In this document: one piece after another, positions 1 to 5,888 of the stretch
Layout: every line of letters starts with the position of its first letter
Position numbering within the stretch: position 1 is the first letter of the stretch
Assembly (NCBI GenBank): GCA_900767075.1
Contig: CAAFXX010000033.1
Coordinates: 1 to 9,087 of the forward strand
DNA: 9,087 nt
Reading direction: 5' to 3'
Source of the DNA: Bacteroidales bacterium
Lineage (GTDB): Bacteria; Bacteroidota; Bacteroidia; Bacteroidales; Muribaculaceae
Notes under the pieces: generated by a model
Seen by the model: only the letters and a program-made list of their open reading frames with translations
What the model was told of the DNA's origin: nothing
Databases searched by the model: none
Position numbers and translations under genes: made by a program

Positions 1-1
1 C

Positions 2-334
2 TCCAACTATGATTATGAGTCGCTGATGGGCGTGACATTCGATATGAACAAGGCAGACCGCATCCGCACCTATGCAAGTGCCTCCTCCCATGCCATGACA
101 CTTGTTGCAGTAGACCTCGACGCAGACGGCAAGCCGACCAAATGGCTCGTTGAGAACAGCTGGGGCGACGGTCCTAACAACGGACACCTCATCCTGTCGG
201 ACAAATGGTTTGACGAATACATGTTCCGTCTGGTCGTTGACAAGAAATACGTCGACAACGCCACCCTTGAAATCCTCAAGCAGAAACCGGCTCTCCTCCC
301 CGCCTGGGACCCGATGTTCCAACCCGAACAGTAA
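2..334 (+). CDS. pepC: Aminopeptidase C / bleomycin hydrolase family (C1B cysteine peptidase), C-terminal part
   Basis: This is the 3' end of a gene that enters from the left edge, so 110 codons are visible and the catalytic cysteine lies outside. Enzymes of this family are papain-like cysteine aminopeptidases that trim N-terminal residues from peptides, usually as hexamers. The visible part carries both remaining catalytic signatures: the histidine in SSHAMTLVAVD (His codon 89-91) and the asparagine in VENSWG (Asn codon 155-157). The C-terminal stretch LPAWDPMFQPEQ, just before TAA, fits the bleomycin hydrolase subfamily rather than ordinary papains. An ATG at 26 is internal, because the open frame and family similarity continue to the window edge. 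The cellular location cannot be judged without the N-terminus; Bacteroidales have both cytoplasmic and secreted C1B paralogues. Confidence 0.88.
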   Translation, partial: SNYDYESLMGVTFDMNKADRIRTYASASSHAMTLVAVDLDADGKPTKWLVENSWGDGPNNGHLILSDKWFDEYMFRLVVDKKYVDNATLEILKQKPALLPAWDPMFQPEQ

Positions 335-368
335 AAATAATTCCTTGGATATAATTTCTCCTCCAATA

Positions 369-441
369 TGTAGGGACGTGCCTTCGGCACGTGTCCTCGA
401 ATATCTCCATGCCGAGCTACGTGCCAAAGCACGTCCCTACA
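369..441. repeat. REP/MITE-like inverted-repeat element with nested hairpins
   Basis: A 73-bp block is bounded by a perfect 13-bp inverted repeat: TGTAGGGACGTGC at 369-381 and GCACGTCCCTACA at 429-441. Inside, ACGTGCC (376-382) pairs with GGCACGT (386-392) across a 3-nt loop, and ACGTGC (419-424) pairs with GCACGT (429-434) across CAAA. The outer TGTAGGG/CCCTACA can still close the base, so the single strand can fold as a long stem or as a branched structure. CTCG (396-399) and CGAG (413-416) may add a small third arm. Block size, terminal repeat and GC content unlike the AT-rich surroundings fit a dispersed palindromic element. Copy number cannot be seen from one window. Confidence 0.6.
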
Positions 442-443
442 AT

Positions 444-492
444 AAAATCCGCTTCCTTATCATCGAGAAATTGAGATATGGAAGCGGATTTT
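444..492 (+). terminator. Terminator-like hairpin downstream of pepC
   Basis: AAAATCCGCTTCC (444-456) and GGAAGCGGATTTT (480-492) form a perfect 13-bp stem with a 23-nt loop. The A-tract on the left arm and T-tract on the right arm give the usual shape of a Bacteroidetes intrinsic terminator. The loop is longer than usual but can pair further (TATC 458-461 with GATA 475-478). It lies 110 bases after the pepC stop, with the 369-441 element between them. Confidence 0.65.
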
Positions 493-802
493 GACATAAA
501 AAAAATTGATTGTCATCCCGACAACCAATCTTTGCGTTAACCTTAAAATCTAATACCATGAAAAACTCAATGCAAAATTAAATCTTTTTTCTTAAAATAA
601 TGCTTTTAAACATAACTTTTATCTTTGAATTAACATTTTTTATTATTCATAAATCCATTTGCCACTATTTTGCACTAAATTCCGCCTATAATCTACATTT
701 TCGCCATATATAATCCAATTCCTTTATCCGAAAGTTTCATCCCAATTATTGATTCCGAAACTATTTTTATTAATTGTAAATTAGTTTAGGTATCTTCATT
801 GC
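493..802. other. AT-rich intergenic region upstream of hpt
   Basis: No credible gene is present in these 310 bases. A 10-bp imperfect inverted repeat (505-514 with 520-529, one A/C mismatch, 5-nt loop) follows a run of eight A. It could act as a weak terminator for leftward transcription, but no leftward gene is seen. TATCTTTG at 620-627 matches the Bacteroidetes -7 consensus but has no TTG at the right distance upstream. The rest is low-complexity A/T sequence typical of Bacteroidales promoter regions. Confidence 0.5.
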
Positions 803-833
803 TTGCTTTTTTGAAGCGGTTTCTGTAATTTTG
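803..833 (+). promoter_or_regulatory. Bacteroidetes-type promoter for hpt-adk
   Basis: TTG at 803-805, a 20-bp spacer and TAATTTTG at 826-833 match the Bacteroidetes sigma-factor consensus (TTG, 19-21 bp, TAnnTTTG). Transcription would begin near 838-841. That places the first possible ATG (835) upstream of or at the transcript start and supports translation from ATG 880 with a leader of about 40 nt. Confidence 0.65.
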
Positions 834-879
834 TATGATAATTCGTGTTTCGGTCAATTCCGAAAATACTTTTACAGAA

Positions 880-1425
880 ATGGAGAAAACAATCACCGTA
901 GACGGACTCACGTTCGTACCGTATATCTCAAGGGAAGAGATTCATGAGCAAGTGAAACGCGTGGCATTGGAGCTGCGTCACGATCTTCATGGTTCCGCTC
1001 CGCTATTCCTCTGCGTGCTCAACGGCGCATTCATCTTTGCCGCCGATCTTATCCGAGAAGCCGGCATAAACGACGCCCAGATTTCTTTCGTAAGATACTC
1101 AAGCTACGAAGGCACCTCGTCGACGGGAAATGTAAAACAGATCCTTGGTCTAAAAGAAGATGTCGAAGGACGCGACCTCGTGATCATCGAGGATATCGTC
1201 GACACGGGACTCACCGCCAAGATGATGGTGGAGGACCTCAAAAAACGCAATCCGCATTCGGTCCGCTTCGTCACTCTTCTTCACAAGCCGGAAAGTTCGA
1301 AGACAGGTTTCAAGCCTGACTACGTGGCTTTCAACATTCCTCCGAAATTCATCATCGGATACGGTCTGGACCTGGATGGCAAAGTCAGAAATCTTAAAGA
1401 TATCTACGTCATAAAAGAAGATTGA
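880..1425 (+). CDS. hpt: Hypoxanthine phosphoribosyltransferase
   Basis: The product (181 aa) is a type I phosphoribosyltransferase that joins hypoxanthine or guanine to PRPP to make IMP or GMP in cytoplasmic purine salvage. The PRPP-binding loop is clear: VIIEDIVDTGLTA, with the acidic pair at residues 104-105 and DTG at 108-110 of the 181-aa form. The flexible-loop motif SSYEGTSSTG and the purine-pocket region KPDYVAFNIPPKFIIGYGLD near the C-terminus also fit. I chose ATG 880 (MEKTITVDGL) over ATG 835. The longer version adds 15 residues unlike the family, and its start codon sits directly behind the -7 element. The gene lies 12 nt before adk, so the two are very likely co-transcribed. Confidence 0.93.
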   Translation: MEKTITVDGLTFVPYISREEIHEQVKRVALELRHDLHGSAPLFLCVLNGAFIFAADLIREAGINDAQISFVRYSSYEGTSSTGNVKQILGLKEDVEGRDLVIIEDIVDTGLTAKMMVEDLKKRNPHSVRFVTLLHKPESSKTGFKPDYVAFNIPPKFIIGYGLDLDGKVRNLKDIYVIKED

Positions 1426-1437
1426 TTTAATTAGATT

Positions 1438-2019
1438 ATGCTTAATATCGTAATTTTCGGCGCGCCGGGCAGCGGCAAAGGCACTCAGAGCGCCAAGCTC
1501 ATCGACAAATACGGTCTTTACCACATCTCTACCGGCGAAGTGCTCCGCGACCACATCAAACGTGGCACCGAGCTCGGCAAAATTGCCGATTCATATATTT
1601 CGAAAGGTCAGCTCATCCCCGATGAACTGATGATACAGATTCTTGACGACGTCCTTGAGAAAGAGGCAGCCGGCAAGAAGGGAGTCGTATTCGACGGATT
1701 CCCCCGCACCATTCCGCAGGCAGAAGCCCTCAAGGAGCTTCTCAACAAACGCGGCTCCAAGCTGCATGCCGTCGTAGGCCTTGAAGTTCCCGAGGATGAA
1801 CTCGTGGAGCGTATGATCAACCGAGGAAAGGAAACAGGCCGTGCCGACGACAACCCCGAGACAATCAAGAACCGTCTGAAAGTCTACCATGACCAGACAA
1901 GCCCGCTGCGTGAATATTACAACAAAGAGGGAAAATATCTTCCAATCAAAGGCACCGGTATTGTCGACGAGATTTTCGAGGATATCTCCAAAGGTGTCGA
2001 CGGATTACTGAAAGACTGA
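1438..2019 (+). CDS. adk: Adenylate kinase
   Basis: This 193-aa enzyme catalyses ATP + AMP to 2 ADP in the cytoplasm and links salvage-derived nucleotides to the energy pool. The P-loop GAPGSGKGT is at residues 8-16, the AMP-binding strand with DGFPRT is at 86-91, and the LID region carries GRADDNPETIKNRL (from 134). The LID is the short form without the four-cysteine zinc site, as expected for a protein of about 190 residues. The gene follows hpt closely and should share its promoter. In Bacteroides the hpt-adk pair is, as I recall, followed by obgE; here a lipoprotein gene follows instead. Confidence 0.96.
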   Translation: MLNIVIFGAPGSGKGTQSAKLIDKYGLYHISTGEVLRDHIKRGTELGKIADSYISKGQLIPDELMIQILDDVLEKEAAGKKGVVFDGFPRTIPQAEALKELLNKRGSKLHAVVGLEVPEDELVERMINRGKETGRADDNPETIKNRLKVYHDQTSPLREYYNKEGKYLPIKGTGIVDEIFEDISKGVDGLLKD

Positions 2020-2041
2020 TAACAACTTTAAACCGCAGAAC

Positions 2042-2058
2042 GCCGATATCACTTCGGC
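2042..2058 (+). other. Small hairpin in the adk 3' region
   Basis: GCCGA (2042-2046) pairs with TCGGC (2054-2058) over a 7-nt loop between adk and the larger hairpin at 2101-2146. It has no T-tract and its role is unknown. The stem is short, so it may be chance. Confidence 0.25.
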
Positions 2059-2100
2059 AGCCGGAAAGTCGTTGCGTCAAAGTATAATAAAGACATTCCG

Positions 2101-2146
2101 AAAGGCGTTAAATCTTTATGAAATTGAAAAGATTTAACGCCTTTTT
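2101..2146 (+). terminator. Terminator/attenuator-like hairpin enclosing the start codon of the next gene
   Basis: AAAGGCGTTAAATCTTT (2101-2117) and its exact reverse complement (2128-2144) form a perfect 17-bp stem with a 10-nt loop, followed by T2145-T2146 so that the right arm ends in T5. By form this is an intrinsic terminator for hpt-adk. However, the loop begins with ATG 2118-2120, the only usable start of the downstream lipoprotein gene, and the right arm encodes its n-region (from KR to F). The structure could end most hpt-adk transcripts, hide the start codon in read-through mRNA, or do both. Confidence 0.75.
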
Positions 2147-4103
2147 AATATTGTGTTCGATTCTGGCGATAATTGCCGGGGGCTGTAAGTCGCCGAAACT
2201 TTCGGTAGCCGACGAACAATTTGGCAGAGGCGAATATTTCGATGCCTCGAAGACATACAGAGCCGTTTACAACAAGCTTAATCCCAAAGAGGAACGGGAG
2301 CTGCGCGGACGCGTGGCATACCAGCTCGCCACGTGCTACCGCAAGCTGAACATGGCGGCACGCGCTACCGCCTCCTATCAAAACGCCATCCGGTACGATT
2401 ACCCCGATTCCATGGCTTATTATTACCTCGGCAGATCGCTTCAGGCAGAAGGCAAATACCAGGCCGCCATCGACGCATACCGGCAGTTCCTCGATTACAG
2501 TCCCGACGACCGTCTCGCCAAGGAGGGTATCCGGGGCTGTAACAATGCACTCAGGGCTAAATCAGCAAAGAAGAGCCGCTACATCGTGAAAAGCGCGAAG
2601 CTCTTCAACTCAAGGCGTTCGGATTTCTCTCCCATGTATCTCGACAAGACTCTGAACACCATCTATTTCACGTCATCGACAGAAAAGGCGACGGGAACCA
2701 ACAAGTCGGAAATAACCGGCACTAAGAAATCAGATATATTCCTCTCGAAAAAGAATGAAAAGGGTGAATGGCAGAAGCCGGAACCGGCTGAAGGAGCCCT
2801 CAACACCGAGAATGATGAAGGAATAGTATCATTCTCACCCGACGGACAGACAATGTACCTTACGGTGGCGAAACGCTCCCCCAACGCCGACACGTCGGTT
2901 GAGATCTACACATCGCAGCGCAGCGACGCGACCTGGAGCGAACCCCAGAAATTCGAAATCACAGCAGATACGCTATCCGCCTACGGACATCCGGCGGTAT
3001 CCCCTAACGGCACATATCTCTACTTCACTTCCGACATGCCCGGCGGTTACGGCGGCAAGGATATCTGGCGTATCAACCTCAAGGAACGCTCCGGTTCTCT
3101 TGAGAACCTCGGTGAGCAGATAAACACGTCGGGTGATGAAATGTTCCCCTACCTCCGCACTGACTCAGTGCTTTATTTCGCCTCCGACGGACATCCCGGA
3201 TTCGGAGGGCTGGATCTTTTCAAGGCACGTCTCGACAAGACCGGCAACAGGTGGAGCATCGACAATATGGGGACGCCCATCAACAGTGCAGGCGATGACT
3301 TCGGCATAACATATGGTGAGGGAGAATCAGGTTTCTTCAGCTCCAACCGTGGCGATGCGCGCGGATACGACCATATCTACAGTTTCGAATATCCGGAGGT
3401 GAAGATATCGATCGAAGGCATGGTGCTCGACAAGGATGAAGAACCGGTTCCAAACGCCATAATCCGCATCGTGGGCGACGACGGCTCCAACCAGAAGGAA
3501 GCGGCGCGCGACGACGGCAGCTTCAAGTTCAAGCTTCAGCGCGGCGTGAAATACGTGATGCTTGCCGGAGCCCCCGGTTACCTCAACGTGAAGCAGGAAT
3601 TTGAATCCGACATCGAGGAGGAGGACGCAGAGTACGGCGTCGATTTCATACTTGCAGCCATCCACAAGCCGCAGGTGGTGGAAAATATCTTCTATGACTT
3701 CGACAAGGCGACCCTTCGCCCGGAATCGAAACAGGCTCTCGATGAAATGGCGCAGATGCTTCGCGACAACCCCAATGTGACAATCGAGATGGGCTCGCAC
3801 ACCGACCGGAAAGGAACCGACGAATACAACGTCGACCTCTCCGACCGTCGCGCCAAGAGCGTGGTGGATTACCTTACGGCAGCCGGAATATCGTCCGACC
3901 GACTCACATGGAAAGGTTATGGAGAGAGCGTGCCGAAGACCGTCACCAAGCGTATAAACCGCGAATATCCCCAGTTCCCCGAGGGAACCGTCCTCAACGA
4001 GGAATTTATCGAGACACTTTCTCCCGAGGACCAGGAAGCAGCCGACCAGATTAACCGACGCACTGAATTCCAGGTAACGTCGATTAACTATGATATGTAT
4101 TGA
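2118..4103 (+). CDS. PorE-like TPR/PD40/CRD/OmpA outer-membrane lipoprotein
   Basis: This 661-aa protein begins with a lipoprotein signal peptide (basic MKLKR, hydrophobic stretch 6-19, acceptor Cys23 in IAGGC). TPR-like helices span about 30-148. PD40/WD40-like propeller repeats span about 170-425 (SFSPDGQTMYL 239-249, AVSPNGTYLYFTSD 293-306). A carboxypeptidase-regulatory-like domain spans about 428-512, and an OmpA-like peptidoglycan-binding domain about 518-661. In that last domain, Asp563 of HTD and Arg578 of LSDRRA have the 15-residue spacing of the peptide-binding pair in OmpA proteins. This order matches PorE, a T9SS component proposed to tie the machine to peptidoglycan. Bacteroidetes have several OmpA/PD40 paralogues, so the PorE assignment is an inference. 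The start is fixed by an in-frame TAA at 2109-2111. No promoter of TAnnTTTG type is visible between adk and this gene. Confidence 0.85.
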   Translation: MKLKRFNAFLILCSILAIIAGGCKSPKLSVADEQFGRGEYFDASKTYRAVYNKLNPKEERELRGRVAYQLATCYRKLNMAARATASYQNAIRYDYPDSMAYYYLGRSLQAEGKYQAAIDAYRQFLDYSPDDRLAKEGIRGCNNALRAKSAKKSRYIVKSAKLFNSRRSDFSPMYLDKTLNTIYFTSSTEKATGTNKSEITGTKKSDIFLSKKNEKGEWQKPEPAEGALNTENDEGIVSFSPDGQTMYLTVAKRSPNADTSVEIYTSQRSDATWSEPQKFEITADTLSAYGHPAVSPNGTYLYFTSDMPGGYGGKDIWRINLKERSGSLENLGEQINTSGDEMFPYLRTDSVLYFASDGHPGFGGLDLFKARLDKTGNRWSIDNMGTPINSAGDDFGITYGEGESGFFSSNRGDARGYDHIYSFEYPEVKISIEGMVLDKDEEPVPNAIIRIVGDDGSNQKEAARDDGSFKFKLQRGVKYVMLAGAPGYLNVKQEFESDIEEEDAEYGVDFILAAIHKPQVVENIFYDFDKATLRPESKQALDEMAQMLRDNPNVTIEMGSHTDRKGTDEYNVDLSDRRAKSVVDYLTAAGISSDRLTWKGYGESVPKTVTKRINREYPQFPEGTVLNEEFIETLSPEDQEAADQINRRTEFQVTSINYDMY

Positions 4104-4104
4104 T

Positions 4105-5064
4105 ATGAGGTTCCGTACAGAAATAAAGCCGTTACGGTCATTTCCAAAGCTTGATCCCGAGAAGCCCCTGCTGTTCCTGGGGAGCTGTTTTGCCGAGAAT
4201 ATCGGGAATCGGCTAAGGACCATGCTATGGGGTGCCAGCGTAAACCCGGCGGGAATACTCTTCAATCCTCTGAGCATTCTACGCAGTCTGGAGACAGCTG
4301 AAATCCCGTCCGAAACCAGAATCAGTATAATTGAACAGACACTGGTTGAACGTGACGGTTTGTTTTATTCATTGCTCACCGACACCTCAGTTTACGGCTC
4401 GACCCCCGATGAATTATGCGAGAAGGTAAACCAAGCCTTTGAAACGCTTAAGAAGGATGTTACGGAGACTCAGGCTGTCATCATCACGCTTGGCACGGCA
4501 TACGTCTATCGCTGGGCACAGACCGGAGAGGTAGTGGCTAACTGCCATAAACTTCCCGAACATCTTTACCTGCGTGAAAGAATAAACATAGAAGAGTGTG
4601 AAGAAGCGTTGACAGGAATCATTACCGTTATCAGGAAGATGAATCCCGGTGCCGATGTCATAATGACTGTCAGTCCGGTAAGACATCTCCGTGACGGTTT
4701 CGAAGAGAACTCTCGTTCTAAAGCCACCTTGCTTCTTGCCGCAGGGAATCTCGCCGAGAAAAAGCAAATTGCGTATTTTCCTGCATTCGAGATTATGATG
4801 GACGACCTTCGCGACTATCGTTTCTATGGTCGTGATCTCGCCCACCCTTCCGACGAAGCAGTGGAATACATCAAGGATATATTTCTCGATTCAGCCGTTT
4901 CCACAGAGTCAAGGAAGCTTCTCGACGAAGCTGAAGCACTTGCACGCCGTGCCGCACATCGTCCATTGGATCCGGACAGCGACAACGCTATACGTTTTAT
5001 GGCTGAGACCCAAAAACTGAAAATGGAATTTGCCGGGAAGCACCCAGGCATGTTACATATTTAA
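4105..5064 (+). CDS. GSCFA domain protein (SGNH-hydrolase-like)
   Basis: This 319-aa protein has the family signature LGSCFAENIG at 25-34 (candidate nucleophile Ser27). It also has LGTAYVY at 129-135, SPVRH at 190-194, and GRDLAHPS at 242-249, where Asp244 and His247 have the D-x-x-H spacing of block V in SGNH/GDSL hydrolases. Substrate and role are not known to me; an esterase or acetylhydrolase acting on a glycan or lipid is possible. No signal peptide is visible, so it is probably cytoplasmic. I chose ATG 4105, one base after the upstream stop, because MRFRTEIKPL fits the family start. ATG 4090 would overlap the upstream gene and add MICID. The spacing implies translational coupling with the PorE-like gene. 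Confidence 0.88.
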   Translation: MRFRTEIKPLRSFPKLDPEKPLLFLGSCFAENIGNRLRTMLWGASVNPAGILFNPLSILRSLETAEIPSETRISIIEQTLVERDGLFYSLLTDTSVYGSTPDELCEKVNQAFETLKKDVTETQAVIITLGTAYVYRWAQTGEVVANCHKLPEHLYLRERINIEECEEALTGIITVIRKMNPGADVIMTVSPVRHLRDGFEENSRSKATLLLAAGNLAEKKQIAYFPAFEIMMDDLRDYRFYGRDLAHPSDEAVEYIKDIFLDSAVSTESRKLLDEAEALARRAAHRPLDPDSDNAIRFMAETQKLKMEFAGKHPGMLHI

Positions 5065-5078
5065 TCATTCACTATACA

Positions 5079-5101
5079 CGCCTCCCCGACCGACAGAGGC
5101 G
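5079..5101 (+). other. Small intergenic hairpin between the GSCFA and DUF2461 genes
   Basis: CGCCTC (5079-5084) pairs with GAGGCG (5096-5101) over an 11-nt loop. There is no T-tract, so it is not a convincing terminator. It may be an intercistronic mRNA hairpin or chance. Confidence 0.3.
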
Positions 5102-5125
5102 CCACTTATAAATACCGGACAACTG

Positions 5126-5806
5126 ATGAAAAAGATTCTTGATTTTCTGACAGATCTTTCCGCCAACAATAACAGGGAATGGTTCAATGCCAACAAAGAC
5201 CGCTATCTTGAGGTAAAACAGGAGACAGAGGCTTTTGCCGCCCGGCTCATAGCCGGAATAAGCGGATTTGAGCCTGGAGCCTCGAACCTCACCCCTTCCG
5301 ACTGTATGTACAGGATATACCGCGACACGCGTTTTTCAGCCGACAAGACACCATATAAGAACCATATCGGAATCTATGTCAATCCGAACGGAGGAAAGAA
5401 AAGCCAGCTCGCCGGATATTACATTCACCTCGAGCCCGGCAATATATTCGCCGCAGGAGGCATATGGTGTCCTCCGGCACCGGTTCTCAAGGCATTGCGC
5501 CGGTCTATATATGAAAATATCGAAGAATATCTTGAAATAATCGGAAATTCTGAATTTCACAATTACTATCCTGTAATTGGAGAGGATCTTCTTAAGACAG
5601 CCCCAAAGGGTTTTGACAAGGACTGGGAGCACATCTCGCTATTAAAACCGCGTGATTACACCGCCATGAGTGCAATCATGAAACCGGACATCTCTACGGA
5701 CGAATGCCTTACGGAAACCCTCACAAGATTCAGAATATTAAAACCATTCAACGACTTTCTGTCATATACATTTGAAGAACATCCTGAATTACCGCGCTTT
5801 TTCTAA
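5126..5806 (+). CDS. DUF2461 / TIGR02453 family protein
   Basis: This 226-aa protein belongs to a conserved family of unknown function. Recognisable family features are the N-terminal helix followed by NREWF (16-20), the central block RIYRDTRFSADKTPYK (63-78), and the region GYYIHLEPGNIFAAGGIW (97-114) with its glycine- and aromatic-rich strand. It has no signal peptide or membrane segment, so it should be cytoplasmic. The open frame extends back to 5030, overlapping the GSCFA gene, but those 32 residues are unlike the family. ATG 5126 gives the expected length. It lies 61 nt after the GSCFA stop in the same direction and is followed by a strong terminator, so it is probably the last gene of the operon. 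Confidence 0.88.
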   Translation: MKKILDFLTDLSANNNREWFNANKDRYLEVKQETEAFAARLIAGISGFEPGASNLTPSDCMYRIYRDTRFSADKTPYKNHIGIYVNPNGGKKSQLAGYYIHLEPGNIFAAGGIWCPPAPVLKALRRSIYENIEEYLEIIGNSEFHNYYPVIGEDLLKTAPKGFDKDWEHISLLKPRDYTAMSAIMKPDISTDECLTETLTRFRILKPFNDFLSYTFEEHPELPRFF

Positions 5807-5837
5807 AAACACATTACCGCCATTTCCACTTACGGAT

Positions 5838-5872
5838 AAAAAAGATCCGAGCTTATGCCCGGATCCTTTTTT
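5838..5872. terminator. Bidirectional intrinsic terminator between convergent genes
   Basis: A6 plus GATCCG (5838-5849) pairs with CGGATC plus T6 (5860-5872, with C5866 unpaired or mismatched). The stem continues inward through GC/GC after an A/C mismatch, closing on a TTAT loop (5853-5856). T-tracts lie on the 3' side of both strands. It ends the DUF2461 operon (stop at 5806) and the leftward LRR gene (stop at 5889). Confidence 0.9.
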
Positions 5873-5888
5873 CATAAACAATCACTGG

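Noticed and set aside
150..494. Plus-strand open frame overlapping the pepC end, the repeat element and the terminator
   Set aside because: It overlaps the conserved pepC frame and then reads through non-coding inverted repeats.
620..627. TATCTTTG as a second promoter -7 element
   Set aside because: There is no TTG 19-21 bp upstream and no gene directly downstream. Such matches are expected by chance in AT-rich DNA.
4090..4107. ATG 4090 as the GSCFA start
   Set aside because: It would overlap the upstream gene by 14 bases and add MICID, while ATG 4105 matches the typical family N-terminus.
3327..4277. Long open frame (316 codons) on the minus strand
   Set aside because: It lies antisense to the PorE-like and GSCFA genes, whose families are clear. 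It shows no recognisable domain and is a codon-usage shadow.
5030..5125. ATG 5030 as the DUF2461 start
   Set aside because: The extra 32 residues overlap the GSCFA gene, are proline-rich and unlike the family. ATG 5126 gives the usual length.
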